Part shown: positions 17,027 to 25,860 of the stretch, piece by piece
How positions within the stretch are numbered: the stretch's first letter is position 1
Layout of the letters: the number at the start of each line of letters is the position of its first letter
Source of the DNA: DAISJI01 sp964559835
Lineage (GTDB): Bacteria; Acidobacteriota; Terriglobia; Terriglobales; Acidobacteriaceae
Direction of reading: 5' to 3'
Length of the DNA: 64,000 nucleotides
Assembly: GCA_964559835.1 (NCBI GenBank)
Contig: CAZLJE010000003.1
Coordinates: 1 to 64,000 of the forward strand
Notes under the pieces: model-generated
Database searches by the model: none
What the model saw: only the letters and a program-made list of their open reading frames with translations
Told to the model about the DNA's origin: nothing
Made by a program: the position numbers and the translations under genes

Positions 17027-18213
17027 GATGTTCCTCTCACGGCCCCTGGCCGTGCGCCGCCTTGCTGGCAGGCGAGCGTTCGTCCGGCGCTTCGCGCACG
17101 TTCTGCTCCAGCACTGTGCGCGGAAACGGTTTGAATACCGGTCTCATCCGATTGCGGTCTCTCGACTCGCGGCAGAAGCACATGGACCCGCGTTCCCTTC
17201 CCGAGCTTGCTGGCGACCGTGACGCTGCCGCCCGCCTGCTTGACGATCCCGTACACCATGGACATTCCGAGGCCTGTCCCGCCGCCGTGCTCCTTCGTCG
17301 TAAAGAACGGCTCGAAGATCCGTGCGCGGACTTCCTCGCGCATGCCGCAACCGTTGTCCTCGACCACCAGGCAGAGGTAATGCCCGGCGCTCATCCCATG
17401 GCGCGCGGCTTCGCGCGCGTCGAGTCTGCAATCCGACGTGCGGATCGAGATCCGTCCGCCCTTCGGCAACGCATCCCGAGCATTCAGGACGAGGTTGAGG
17501 ATGATCTGCTGCAACTGCGTGGGATCGGTGTGAACGTAGTCGCTGCCGGCTGAAAAATCGCAGACTAATTCGATATCTTCGTCAAGAAGCGGCTCGATCA
17601 CCGCCCTCAGCGACGACACGGTCTTGCTGATGGAGACGACCTGCGGCGTTGCAGGATGTTGCCTGGCGAAGGTCAGCAACTGGCGTACGAGGTCGGTGCC
17701 GCGCTGCGACGCCTCCCGCAATTTTGCAACTTCACTGGCGCTACTTCCGAGCTGGTCCCGGAGCAGGTCCGAGTGTAGTGTCATCGCCGTCAGGATGTTG
17801 TTGAAATCGTGCGCGACGCCACCGACCAGCCGACCGAGCGCCTCCAACTTTTCCGATTCCACCAGGCGCGACTCCAGGGCCCGGCGTTCCGAAACGTCTC
17901 GCACAACGTTCAGCCCGATGCTGCTGCGGCCGTGCGAAAAGTCGAAGCGCAGTGTCTCGTAGACCCGTCCGCCGTCGCCTGTCTTCTTGGGCAGGGATGG
18001 AGCGGGGACAGTCAGGCGCGCCACTTCTTTGCCGACCACTTCCTCACTCGACTGGAAACCCGCCAGTCGCGCATACGCCGGATTTGCATACTGCACGACG
18101 CCGCGCTCCTCGATCATCAATCCGTGCGGGCATGCCGCGGCCGCGGCATGAAGAAGATCAGCGCCACTTTTGTGGTTCGCATTTCGGGACGGGATTGGGC
18201 GGGCGTGTTGCAT
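17023..18213 (-). CDS. cytoplasmic PAS histidine kinase
   Basis: This is a 396-residue kinase. A PAS domain occupies residues about 20-110 (GLMIEERGVVQYANPAYARLAGF). It is followed by a dimerisation helix with phospho-acceptor H135 (GGVAHDFNNIL), an N box (LNLVLNARDAL), a G1 box (VVEDNGCGM) and a G2 box (GGGTGLGMSMVYGIVKQ). No membrane segment is visible, so it senses an internal signal. It is co-transcribed with the sigma-54 regulator through a 4-base overlap. The last 45 residues are low-complexity and look non-essential. Confidence 0.95.
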   Translation of the reverse strand: MQHARPIPSRNANHKSGADLLHAAAAACPHGLMIEERGVVQYANPAYARLAGFQSSEEVVGKEVARLTVPAPSLPKKTGDGGRVYETLRFDFSHGRSSIGLNVVRDVSERRALESRLVESEKLEALGRLVGGVAHDFNNILTAMTLHSDLLRDQLGSSASEVAKLREASQRGTDLVRQLLTFARQHPATPQVVSISKTVSSLRAVIEPLLDEDIELVCDFSAGSDYVHTDPTQLQQIILNLVLNARDALPKGGRISIRTSDCRLDAREAARHGMSAGHYLCLVVEDNGCGMREEVRARIFEPFFTTKEHGGGTGLGMSMVYGIVKQAGGSVTVASKLGKGTRVHVLLPRVERPQSDETGIQTVSAHSAGAERARSAGRTLACQQGGARPGAVRGTS

Positions 18214-18522
18214 CGAAATGGGACCCGTTTGCCCACTACGGAACTTTCGCGCCGAGCTTAACGGATTCCATTTTGAAAGAATGTGACGTAAAGCACGTCT
18301 CTTCGGTAGTTTGACCGCCGACGGGTATTAAGGTCCGTTTCGGGAAAATGCTGCCAAAACGAAACCACGCGGATTTACAAGGCTTTCCTCGCTACCGCCA
18401 CGTTCCAACGGCTGCCTTCCACGATTGCCCAAAATGGGAATGAACATGACCGCGACGTTAGAAAACGATGAGGGGCAAAGGCCCCTGCGCCTTCGCCCCT
18501 CATCGTTTCTGACTACATTCGT
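18214..18522. other. intergenic: kinase promoter region and terminator
   Basis: No gene is seen here. Near the kinase start lie sequences resembling the palindrome at 15510-15528 (18263-18283, 18333-18350, 18429-18442). A strong hairpin at 18462-18508 belongs to the lipoprotein gene downstream end. Confidence 0.6.
18462..18508 (-). terminator. rho-independent terminator of the lipoprotein gene
   Basis: A perfect 14-base stem pairs 18463-18476 with 18495-18508 (arm AAACGATGAGGGGC), and the inner AAGGC/GCCTT can extend it. On the minus strand it is followed by TTTTC. It lies 15 bases beyond the stop of the lipoprotein gene. Confidence 0.75.
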
Positions 18523-19206
18523 CTAGCTCTTCAAACTCAACGGCTGCGTCAACCGGAAGGTAAGCCGGCGTTCCGCGCCGAATGCAACATCCTTTTTGCC
18601 GGTCGCGTAGGCGCCCGTCGTACCCGCAGCCGCGCCAACCGCGCTGCCGATCAACGCCCCCTTGCCGCCACCCGCGATGGCTCCGATCAATGCGCCCGCG
18701 CCGGTTCCGCCACCGATCAAGGCCAGGTTGCGCTTCTTGTGCGCGCCACCCATTACGAACACGCTCGACGTATGCAGCGGCACGGCCTTGCCGTTCACTT
18801 CCACCGACACCAGCGCCAAACGCAGGTAGCCCGAATTGTGCAGACGACCCGATTGCCGCGCCGCCACTACCCGTCCGGTCACCGTCGCGCCGCGCGGCGC
18901 GATGGTCTTGCCTTCCGAAACGAGCGGCTCATCCAGCACGGCGGCGAATTCTTCGCCCGGCCGCGCGGATGAACTCGAGACCGTCTGCTGCAAACGCACG
19001 CTTACCAGCGTACCCGTGGGAACACTCAGGACCTCAGGCGCCGCCGACGGCTTCTTCTCCGAGGCAAAAGGCAGCGTCGCGGGAGGATTCGATTCCGCTG
19101 TCGGTCGCGCCGCGCTCACCGTGCCCGGAACGCTGCCGCAGCCCGTTGCGACCAGCACTCCGGCCAAAACGGCCGCCAGCATAACGATGCTAAGTCTCTG
19201 CTTCAC
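18523..19206 (-). CDS. lipoprotein with glycine-zipper segment
   Basis: The product has 227 residues. The GTG at 19206 is chosen because a GAGGAGG site sits 6 bases before it; the longer frame to 19257 has no such signal. A lipoprotein signal peptide (KQRLSIVMLAAVLAGVLVATGC) ends at the lipobox cysteine. The middle resembles the beta-rich domain found in some Acidobacteria surface proteins (VPTGTLVSVRLQQTVSSS). Near the C-terminus lies a glycine-zipper run (GTGAGALIGAIAGGGKGALI) that can insert into or span a membrane. It is probably an envelope protein; function unknown. Confidence 0.85.
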   Translation of the reverse strand: MKQRLSIVMLAAVLAGVLVATGCGSVPGTVSAARPTAESNPPATLPFASEKKPSAAPEVLSVPTGTLVSVRLQQTVSSSSARPGEEFAAVLDEPLVSEGKTIAPRGATVTGRVVAARQSGRLHNSGYLRLALVSVEVNGKAVPLHTSSVFVMGGAHKKRNLALIGGGTGAGALIGAIAGGGKGALIGSAVGAAAGTTGAYATGKKDVAFGAERRLTFRLTQPLSLKS

Positions 19207-19345
19207 GACAGACCTCCTCAACCGACTCAACACTACGAGTGGCAAGTGGCGTGCCATTGCGGAAACTCAGGATTTTCAGGCAGATAGAGAGCTAAGTAGC
19301 GGGATCGCGGTATGTACTTTTTTCAGCTACTAAGAATCGAGGAAC

Positions 19346-19744
19346 TTACCAGGTGCTGTACGCCGTACCGTCGCTTCCCATTCCGGTCGCTCCGGAATGA
19401 ACGTCGCTGATTCCCGGCTGGTCCTGGTTGACACTCAGCAGCACGTCTTCCTGCTCGGGTACCCAGGTCTCTTTCGAGTTGGTGAACGGATCCAGCGGGA
19501 TCTGCTTCAAGTATCCGGCGGTGACAAGGTCGTCCAGCGATTGCGGCGCCTTGCCCTTATCGACCGAGTACTGGTCGATGACCGACCGCATGGAATACAG
19601 GTCCTGCTTCAGGACCGCTTCCTTGGCGCGAACGATCGATTGCGTGTAGATGGGAGCGGCGATCGCGACAAGGATCGCAATGATACTCATCACGATCATC
19701 AACTCAATGAGCGTAAAGCCGCGAGTTTTTCGCCTGTGCGACAT
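19346..19744 (-). CDS. type II secretion/type IV pilin-like major pseudopilin (GspG-like)
   Basis: This 132-residue protein has a prepilin leader cut before phenylalanine (TRG, then FTLIELMIVMSIIAILVAIA). The GspG-type helix and loop follow (YSMRSVIDQYSVDKGKAPQSLDDLVTAGYLKQIPLDPFT). It would be cleaved by a prepilin peptidase and assembled into a periplasmic pseudopilus. It forms a minus-strand group with the second pseudopilin and the secretin gene upstream. Confidence 0.93.
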   Translation of the reverse strand: MSHRRKTRGFTLIELMIVMSIIAILVAIAAPIYTQSIVRAKEAVLKQDLYSMRSVIDQYSVDKGKAPQSLDDLVTAGYLKQIPLDPFTNSKETWVPEQEDVLLSVNQDQPGISDVHSGATGMGSDGTAYSTW

Positions 19745-19804
19745 CGGATCCTACTCCGCGATCGATTTCCTAACGCCTAAAGCCCAAAACCTGAAGCCGG
19801 CTTT

Positions 19805-20266
19805 TTACCAATCCTGATACTTCGTCCCATCCAGCCCCGTTCCTGTAGCCTGCGTGAACACGTCGAACACGTTCGATCCGCACCAGGAAGTCGAATCCGG
19901 ATCATCCGTCATGCAGCGTTTGCCCCAATCGGAGTTGCCGGTCATCGGATCTACGGGAATCCGGCGCAGGAACCGGACTTTCTTCCCGCCGACGTCCACT
20001 CCGTCGACCAGCGTTTGCAGGTCGGGCGGATACCCCTCCGTCCCCAGCTTTACCTGGAACGCGCCGCGATCGGCCGCATCTTTGTAGCGGTCGATCGCGT
20101 CGCGCATCTGCCATAACGCCAGGTGCAGTTCCCGCTCCTTTTCGCGGCGAATGCGAACTCGCGCGATCGGCACGGCTGCCCCTGCCAGTATCGCCATGAT
20201 AGTGATCGCCACTATCAACTCGATCAGAGTGAGCCCGGAACTGCGCTTTTTTATACGTTTAAACAA
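19805..20266 (-). CDS. second pseudopilin (GspG-like)
   Basis: This 153-residue protein has a short positively charged leader, then GLTLIELIVAITIMAILAGA, a prepilin methylation-type N-terminus. The C-terminal half repeats the GspG layout (LWQMRDAIDRYKDAADRG, then YPPDLQTLVDGV and RIPVDPMTG) and adds a cysteine pair (GKRCM, SWCGS). It is probably a structural or priming pilin of the same secretion system as its neighbours. An AT-rich reiterated repeat at 20286-20318 separates it from the secretin gene. Confidence 0.92.
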   Translation of the reverse strand: MFKRIKKRSSGLTLIELIVAITIMAILAGAAVPIARVRIRREKERELHLALWQMRDAIDRYKDAADRGAFQVKLGTEGYPPDLQTLVDGVDVGGKKVRFLRRIPVDPMTGNSDWGKRCMTDDPDSTSWCGSNVFDVFTQATGTGLDGTKYQDW

Positions 20267-20285
20267 CCGAACACCGATTTGCGTT

Positions 20286-20318
20286 TTACGAAATTACGAA
20301 TTACCCAATTACCAATTA
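20286..20318. repeat. reiterated AATTAC spacer repeat
   Basis: About 33 bases built from the word AATTAC and close variants. The repeat fills the gap between the secretin stop and the second pseudopilin start and has no match to the surrounding base composition. It belongs to the class of reiterated spacers described in the findings. Confidence 0.6.
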
Positions 20319-22640
20319 TTTTACCGTTACCATCGCCTGCCCGGAATTCACCTGCAGCGGCTTTTGGCCCGGATCGCGCGCTCCTACCTTGGTGATATTG
20401 AGCTGCGACTGCCCCGGCGACTTCGCCATGAACGTGAGGGTGAACAGCGTCCCCTGCCCTGTCATTCCACTGGCGCCCGGCGGTCGCGTGGCATTCACCA
20501 GGATCGTGCCCTTCTGCTCGTCTTCTCGATGCACCAGCGACACCGGCTGCCCGTCCTTTTGCAGGAATTGGCCGTTCGATACGTTTAGCAACTGCAGTTG
20601 CTTCGGGTCGTATGTGATCTCCACCGGCACTGCATACACATTGGACGCATTGGCGATGGAAACGTTCACCGGGAATGTCGAGCCCGCAGCTTGTGTGATC
20701 TGTGCGGGTTCGAAGCTCAGGATCGCCGGCGCGCCAGGGGTGCTGGTCGCCGGTTGCAGGTTTTGTGCCGGCGCGCCCGGTTGCTGCGGCGAAAGTCCCG
20801 CAGGTTGCTGCTGTTGTGCCGGAGGCGCGCTGGCCGTCGGGGGTGGCGCCGTCGGCGCGGGCGCTGTCGCCGGTGCGCCGCCTCGCCGCAATTCGATCGC
20901 ATTCGCCGTACCGACGTCCACCGGACGCAGGTTCTGCTCGGTGATCTCGTGTCCGCGCACGATGCGTGGCGTCATGGCGAACACGATCTCGTTCGTGCGA
21001 TGCTCCACGTTTTCCTGCGAGAACAGGTATTTCAGGATCGGGATCTTCGAGAAGAATGGCCAGCCGTTCAGCGTGTTCAGGTTGGTATCTTCCAGCATCC
21101 CTCCCATCAGGTTGACTTCGCCTTCCTTGAGACGGATCTCGGCCTCGCTGCGGCGCTGCCCGATGACCGGCTGGTCAATGCCGCCGATGCTCACGTGCGA
21201 CGTCACCGACGACACTTCCATCACGATCTTCAGTGAGATGGAATGGTCCATGTGGACCGTCGGCGTGATGTCGATGTTGACGCCAACGTCGATGTACTGG
21301 AACTGCGTGTTGACTAGCGGGTTGATGCCGACGCCGCCGATGCCCGGCTGGAACGAACCCGTCGCCACCGGCACGCGGTCGCCGATCTTCAGCGTCGCCT
21401 TGGTCCCATTGAGCGCCCGCACCTGCGGGTTCTGGATGATCTTGGTATTCGAGTCGCTCATCAGAAACTGGACCGTACCGCTAGGAATGCTGACCACGAA
21501 GTCGTTCGAAGTAAGGTTCGCCAGCTTGTTCAGCGTGATCTGCGGGGTGGACGTGTTTCCGGTTGTACCGGTTGTACCGGTCGTTCCTGTGGTCCCAGTC
21601 GTCCCGGTTGTGCCGGTGTTCGAGCTCGAGACGTTGTTCTGCAGCGTCACGCTACCTGACTGCGGAGGTTGAATGCCCAGATTCCGCATCTTGTCCCGGC
21701 TCACCTGCATCACGGCTACATCCACCAGCACTTCCGGCCGCGCGTGGTCGATGTCGTTGATGATCTTCTCGGCCAGCGCCACCTGGTCCGGCGTACCGCG
21801 CACCACGATCGCACCCTGCGCCTGCAGCGGCACGAGCCTCGTAATATCGGTAAGAGTACGAATGGTATTGATCGTGTCCTGGACGTCGGTCGTGGTGTAG
21901 GCGTTGGAGAGGTAGAACGTCTTCACGACGTTCTCTTCCAGTTCAGTGCGCTTGGTCTTCGTGTCGGCCGCGACAAAGATCGTGTTGGGCGTTACCGCGC
22001 GCCAGAAGGTCTTCGACTCCAGCGCGATGATCTCCAGCGCGTCATACAACGAGACGTTGTTCAGGTCGATGGTGATCCGGCGTGAGACGTAATCGGGATC
22101 GAAGAGGACGTTAATGCCGGCGATCTTCCCCACCGTCGTATAGATCGTCTTCGAATCTTCGGTCGCGCGCAACGTGATCGGCGTGTTCGCGATCGGCTTA
22201 AGCTCCGGCGGGCCTTGCGCGTTCATCGCGAGCTGTCCCAGTTCGCTGACCGGAAGCCCCGGCGGCGTCTTGGGCTGGGTCTTCTGCATCATCTCCTGGG
22301 TCCGCCGGATCTCCTGCTGCGCGACGTCCAGGCCGGGATCGATCTCCGCCGCATGCTGGAATTCCGCCAGCGCCGCTTCGAGGTTCCCGTTTTCCCGCAG
22401 CTGGATTCCCCTGTGCACATGCGCGGCGGCCGCCTGCGTACGCATACGCGTGAAAGCGCTGCGATAGCGCAGGTCCTGCGGTCTCAGGTCGTACGCCTGT
22501 TTGTAAAATTCGAAAGCCTGCTCGTAGTTCTGCCGCGCTTCCGCATCGCGGCCTTGGTTGTAATAGTTCTTTGCTTTGTCGGCCGCGGCTGGCAGCGTCA
22601 AAGAGAGTATGAGTGCTAGTACTACAACGAGTCGTCTCAT
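20316..22640 (-). CDS. secretin with TPR N-terminus and cohesin-like C-terminus
   Basis: This 774-residue outer-membrane channel subunit starts at the ATG at 22640, which gives a signal peptide (RRLVVVLALILSLTLPAAA); the 38 upstream codons look spurious. TPR-like helices span 25-120. A STN/secretin N-domain spans about 150-300 (ITIDLNNVSLYDALEII). The secretin core spans about 300-600, including FFSKIPILKYLFSQ and MTPRIVRG. A proline/glutamine-rich linker follows, then a cohesin-like beta domain over the last 130 residues (VPVEITYDPKQLQLLNVSNG). A Thr-Gly tract lies near 342-361. It probably works with the adjacent pseudopilins. Confidence 0.93.
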   Translation of the reverse strand: MRRLVVVLALILSLTLPAAADKAKNYYNQGRDAEARQNYEQAFEFYKQAYDLRPQDLRYRSAFTRMRTQAAAAHVHRGIQLRENGNLEAALAEFQHAAEIDPGLDVAQQEIRRTQEMMQKTQPKTPPGLPVSELGQLAMNAQGPPELKPIANTPITLRATEDSKTIYTTVGKIAGINVLFDPDYVSRRITIDLNNVSLYDALEIIALESKTFWRAVTPNTIFVAADTKTKRTELEENVVKTFYLSNAYTTTDVQDTINTIRTLTDITRLVPLQAQGAIVVRGTPDQVALAEKIINDIDHARPEVLVDVAVMQVSRDKMRNLGIQPPQSGSVTLQNNVSSSNTGTTGTTGTTGTTGTTGTTGNTSTPQITLNKLANLTSNDFVVSIPSGTVQFLMSDSNTKIIQNPQVRALNGTKATLKIGDRVPVATGSFQPGIGGVGINPLVNTQFQYIDVGVNIDITPTVHMDHSISLKIVMEVSSVTSHVSIGGIDQPVIGQRRSEAEIRLKEGEVNLMGGMLEDTNLNTLNGWPFFSKIPILKYLFSQENVEHRTNEIVFAMTPRIVRGHEITEQNLRPVDVGTANAIELRRGGAPATAPAPTAPPPTASAPPAQQQQPAGLSPQQPGAPAQNLQPATSTPGAPAILSFEPAQITQAAGSTFPVNVSIANASNVYAVPVEITYDPKQLQLLNVSNGQFLQKDGQPVSLVHREDEQKGTILVNATRPPGASGMTGQGTLFTLTFMAKSPGQSQLNITKVGARDPGQKPLQVNSGQAMVTVK
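21559..21622 (-). repeat. 9-bp in-frame tandem repeat encoding Thr-Gly-Thr units
   Basis: Seven imperfect copies of a 9-base unit (plus-strand form CCGGTTGTA) lie inside the secretin gene and encode the GTT-type tract around residues 342-361. Copy-number change would lengthen or shorten a flexible loop without shifting the frame. Confidence 0.75.
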
Positions 22641-22927
22641 GGGTTGCTGCAAGTCAGACGTCGCACGCCCCAAATGGTGAGTTGCTGACAGTACAGAAAG
22701 GGGTGTCCGGCTTTTCAGTTTCTGCCAAAAGCTTTGTAGCTGAACAAGTTGCATGCGAGTGCGCGATTATAACAGTACGGCTCGCCTTGTTCCGAATCCG
22801 GAGTCCGTTTCGCGACCCGGAACTGATTAATTCAACCCGCTCCCGCCAGCTTTGACTCCCTTTGTTTTGTTATTCTCGTTACTTGATACTCGCTCTCGTA
22901 CTTGGCAGTTAGCACTTCGCACTTTTT
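22641..22927. other. intergenic between divergent secretin and smpB genes
   Basis: This 287-base stretch must hold promoters for both directions, but I cannot assign them. The last 70 bases before smpB are a reiterated spacer (words such as ACTCGCTCTCGTACTT and TTAGCACTTCGCAC) that replaces any clear ribosome site. Confidence 0.5.
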
Positions 22928-23452
22928 ATGGCACGCCCGGTCTCGACCAATCCGCATCCCAAAGCGAAGAACCCGAAGCGCGACCCGATCGCTTCCGGGG
23001 AACGGGACGCGTCCGTCAATCGCGCCGCATCGCACAATTACTTTCTCACCGATAAATTTGAAGCCGGCATCCTGTTGACCGGGACGGAAGTGAAGTCTAT
23101 TCGTTCCGGCCTCGCCAATCTCAAAGACGCCTACGGGCTCATCAAAGACAACGAACTCTGGCTCCTGAACGCGCACATCGGCCCTTACACCCACGGCAAC
23201 ATCTTCAACCACGCACCACTGCGCACCCGCAAGCTGTTGGTTCACTCCGAGGAGATCCGCAAACTCATCGGCAAGACCCAGCAGAAGGGCATGACGCTTA
23301 TTCCCACGCGTTTGTACTTTAAGAACGGACGCGCGAAGGTAGAGATGGCCTTAGCCAAAGGCAAGCAACTCTGGGACAAGCGCGAGACCGAACGCCGCCG
23401 CACCGCTGACAAGGACGCGCGCGAGGCGATCGCAAGATCGAGGAAGTCTTAA
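22928..23452 (+). CDS. smpB: SsrA-binding protein SmpB
   Basis: This 174-residue tmRNA partner rescues stalled ribosomes. The beta-barrel signature is clear: ASHNYFLTDKFEAGILLTGTEVKSI near residue 35, then LKDAYGLIKDNELWLLNAHI and the lysine/arginine-rich C-terminal tail (KQLWDKRETERRRTADKDAREAI). The N-terminal 35 residues are a basic extension longer than in Escherichia coli. No tmRNA gene is visible in the window. The ATG has no obvious ribosome site because a repeat-like spacer runs up to it. Confidence 0.97.
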   Translation: MARPVSTNPHPKAKNPKRDPIASGERDASVNRAASHNYFLTDKFEAGILLTGTEVKSIRSGLANLKDAYGLIKDNELWLLNAHIGPYTHGNIFNHAPLRTRKLLVHSEEIRKLIGKTQQKGMTLIPTRLYFKNGRAKVEMALAKGKQLWDKRETERRRTADKDAREAIARSRKS

Positions 23453-23456
23453 CAGC

Positions 23457-23525
23457 ACCACGGAGGCGCCGAGACACGGAAAATCAAGAGACTAGTTTTC
23501 CTCCGTAGCTCCGCGCCTCCGTGGT
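23457..23525. repeat. long hairpin between smpB and pepA
   Basis: A perfect 13-base inverted repeat (arm ACCACGGAGGCGC, 23457-23469 and 23513-23525) encloses a 43-base centre that contains a second inverted pair GGAAAA/TTTTCC. It starts 5 bases after the smpB stop. No T-run follows, so it is more like a dispersed palindrome or RNA-stabilising stem than a standard terminator. Confidence 0.7.
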
Positions 23526-23545
23526 AAGCATTCATCGAGGCAAGA

Positions 23546-25063
23546 ATGAAAATCCAGCTCTCTTCAGCCGTCCCGTCGCAAGTTGAAACTGAAGTTCTCG
23601 TCGTTCCCGTGCTCGACCACGGCGAAAAGGAAAATAATGCAGGACGGCCCTCCGCGGGCGACGACGCCATCCGCAAAGCAGCCGGAGAGCTTGCAGCGGC
23701 AAGTGAGATCACCGGCAAGAGCCACGAGACCGTTCTCCTGCATCGTCCGCAGGGCGTAAAGGCGAAGCGCCTGCTCTTCGTCGGTGGGGGGAAGGCAAAG
23801 ACCTTCAACACTTCGGATATCCGCCGTCAGGCCGGCGCGGCCGTGCGCTTCCTGAAATCGAAGAACTTCAAGCGCTTCGCCATCCTCGCGCCGGAATTCG
23901 CCGACGCAGCCGCCGCCGTTCGTGCCGTAGTCGAGGGCGCCTTCGTCGCCAATTTCGATCCCGACACCTACAAATCCGACCGCAAAGACCAGTCCGTCGA
24001 CGAAATCACCATTGTCGCCAGCGGCCCGCGCGAACAGCTTGAGCGCGCCATCGAAGAAGCACGCATCGTCGGCGAATCGCAGAACTTCACCCGCGAGCTG
24101 GTCAATGAGCCCGGAAATCGCCTGACCCCGACGATGATGGCCCAGCGCGCGCGCAACATGGTCGAGGAACTCGGCGTCCCCGAACTGACCATTGAGACCT
24201 ATGGCGCTGACAAATTGCACGAGCTGAAGATGGGCGCTTTCTGGAGCGTCTCGCAAGGTTCCGACGAGCCGCCTGCGCTGATCGTCGCGCGCTACGAACC
24301 CAAGGGTGCGCCCGAGAAGCCGCTGATCGGGCTCGTCGGCAAGGGCATCACCTTCGACACCGGCGGTATCTCCATCAAGCCCGCCGACAGCATGGAAAAA
24401 ATGAAATACGACATGGCCGGCGGCGCCGCCATGCTCGGCGCCATCCGTGCTATCGCGTTGCTGAAGCCGAAAGTCCGCGTGCTCGCCATCGTCTGCGCCT
24501 CGGAGAACATGCCCTCCGGCCACGCGCAGAAGCCTGGGGACGTGCAGATCGCCATGTCCGGCAAGTCGATCGAGATCATCAACACCGACGCCGAGGGCCG
24601 CCTCGTCCTCGCCGACGGCCTGCATTACGCGCGTCAGCTCGGCGCCACGCACCTCATCGACGCCGCCACGCTGACCGGAGCTTGCGTGGTTGCCCTCGGC
24701 TACGTCAACGCCGGTGCCTTCACCAACGACGACTCCATGTGGCAGGGCTTTGAATCAGCCGTGAAGCGCGCGGGCGAAAAGTTCTGGCGTCTTCCTGTCG
24801 ACCAGGAATATCAGGAGCTGATCAAGAGCCCGATCGCCGACATCAAGAACACCGGCGGACGCTGGGGAGGCGCCATCTCGGCGGCAATGTTCCTGAAAGA
24901 ATTCGTCGACGAGACGCCGTGGATGCACCTCGACATCGCCGGCACCGCCTGGGAAGAAGAGAACAAGGCTTGGATCGCGAAAGGCCCAACCGGGATCGCC
25001 GTCCGCTCCATCGTTGAATTCGTGCGCGCCTTCCCTGACGGCGTCAAAGGGGCGGGGCTGTGA
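23546..25063 (+). CDS. pepA: leucyl aminopeptidase (M17)
   Basis: This is a 505-residue cytosolic aminopeptidase. The C-terminal catalytic domain has the M17 signature NTDAEGRL at residues 346-353. Metal and catalytic residues are visible around GKGITFDTGG (K266, D271), K278, D289 (KYDMAGG), D348 and E350. The N-terminal half matches the macro-like domain of the family. Length is standard. It removes N-terminal residues during peptide turnover. It lies 93 bases downstream of smpB, with a hairpin between them, so the two may not share a transcript. Confidence 0.97.
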   Translation: MKIQLSSAVPSQVETEVLVVPVLDHGEKENNAGRPSAGDDAIRKAAGELAAASEITGKSHETVLLHRPQGVKAKRLLFVGGGKAKTFNTSDIRRQAGAAVRFLKSKNFKRFAILAPEFADAAAAVRAVVEGAFVANFDPDTYKSDRKDQSVDEITIVASGPREQLERAIEEARIVGESQNFTRELVNEPGNRLTPTMMAQRARNMVEELGVPELTIETYGADKLHELKMGAFWSVSQGSDEPPALIVARYEPKGAPEKPLIGLVGKGITFDTGGISIKPADSMEKMKYDMAGGAAMLGAIRAIALLKPKVRVLAIVCASENMPSGHAQKPGDVQIAMSGKSIEIINTDAEGRLVLADGLHYARQLGATHLIDAATLTGACVVALGYVNAGAFTNDDSMWQGFESAVKRAGEKFWRLPVDQEYQELIKSPIADIKNTGGRWGGAISAAMFLKEFVDETPWMHLDIAGTAWEEENKAWIAKGPTGIAVRSIVEFVRAFPDGVKGAGL

Positions 25064-25155
25064 CAGCGATCGTCACCAATTCGTCAAAATAATTCCGCGT
25101 CAGAATCCAGCCCGCGACCGCCGTGCCGCAACTGACGACCGGCAGCTGGCAACTG

Positions 25156-25860
25156 CTACTGAGCGTCGTCGAGTTCTTCCGGTGCACCGTGACGGCGGAG
25201 CAGGTTGGGCAGGTTCTGTGAGAAGGCCGATCGCGGGATCACCATGTCGCAGCCCGCCTCCATCGCCTTCAGCTTCAAATCGCCCTGCACGTGCGAGACG
25301 AACCCGATGATGGTCGTGCCCTTCTTCAGCTCGCGCTTGAGCTTCGGGATGGTCTGCAGCGGTTTCGCGGCCAGGTTGTTCAGGTCGAAGATGATCAACG
25401 AAGGCTTCTCGCCGTTTCCGTTGCCATTCGTCTGCCGCTCGAGGATGTCCTTGTCGGTCTTGACGAACTCCACCTTCACATTCAGCTTGCGCCCGGTCTC
25501 CTGGATCTTTGCCAGGAAGAACAGGTCTTCGATGAAGGCAAAGATGCGCGGCTCGCCATGCTGGTGGTGCGGCGGCAACGGTTCGGGTTCCATGGGCTGA
25601 TACGCCGATGGCAATGCGCCGCGGCGCCCCTGCTGCTGACCGCCTTGTCCGTTGCGGTAGTTATGGTCCATCGGCGAAGTGAAGATACCGCCGGGATTGT
25701 TTCGCTGCTGGTGGGATTGTTGGCGCTGCTGTCCCTTGTTCTGTCCGGGACGTGCGCCTGCCCCGCGGCGTCCCCGCCGCCGGCGATGTCTTCCTCCGCC
25801 ACCGGAGGAATTCTTCGGTCCAAAATTCATGTTGTACTCTGCACCCCGGTTATTCTTCAT
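25156..25860 (-). CDS. Gly/Arg/Gln-rich protein with degenerate receiver domain
   Basis: This is a 234-residue protein. Residues 1-85 are a disordered basic tract rich in Gly, Arg and Gln (GGGGRHRRRRGRRGAGARPG), like an RNA-binding tail. Residues 105-225 follow a receiver order: PRIFAFIEDLFFLAKI, then SLIIFDLNN (an aspartate at the acceptor place), TTIIGFVSHV and DMVIPRSAF, where the usual lysine is replaced by proline. It is therefore probably a pseudo-receiver. An alternative start at 25830 (second ATG) is possible; neither has a clear ribosome site. Confidence 0.8.
   Translation of the reverse strand: MKNNRGAEYNMNFGPKNSSGGGGRHRRRRGRRGAGARPGQNKGQQRQQSHQQRNNPGGIFTSPMDHNYRNGQGGQQQGRRGALPSAYQPMEPEPLPPHHQHGEPRIFAFIEDLFFLAKIQETGRKLNVKVEFVKTDKDILERQTNGNGNGEKPSLIIFDLNNLAAKPLQTIPKLKRELKKGTTIIGFVSHVQGDLKLKAMEAGCDMVIPRSAFSQNLPNLLRRHGAPEELDDAQ

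Noticed and set aside
22641..25063. tmRNA gene next to smpB
   Set aside because: No tRNA-Ala-like ends or tag-peptide frame were found around smpB.
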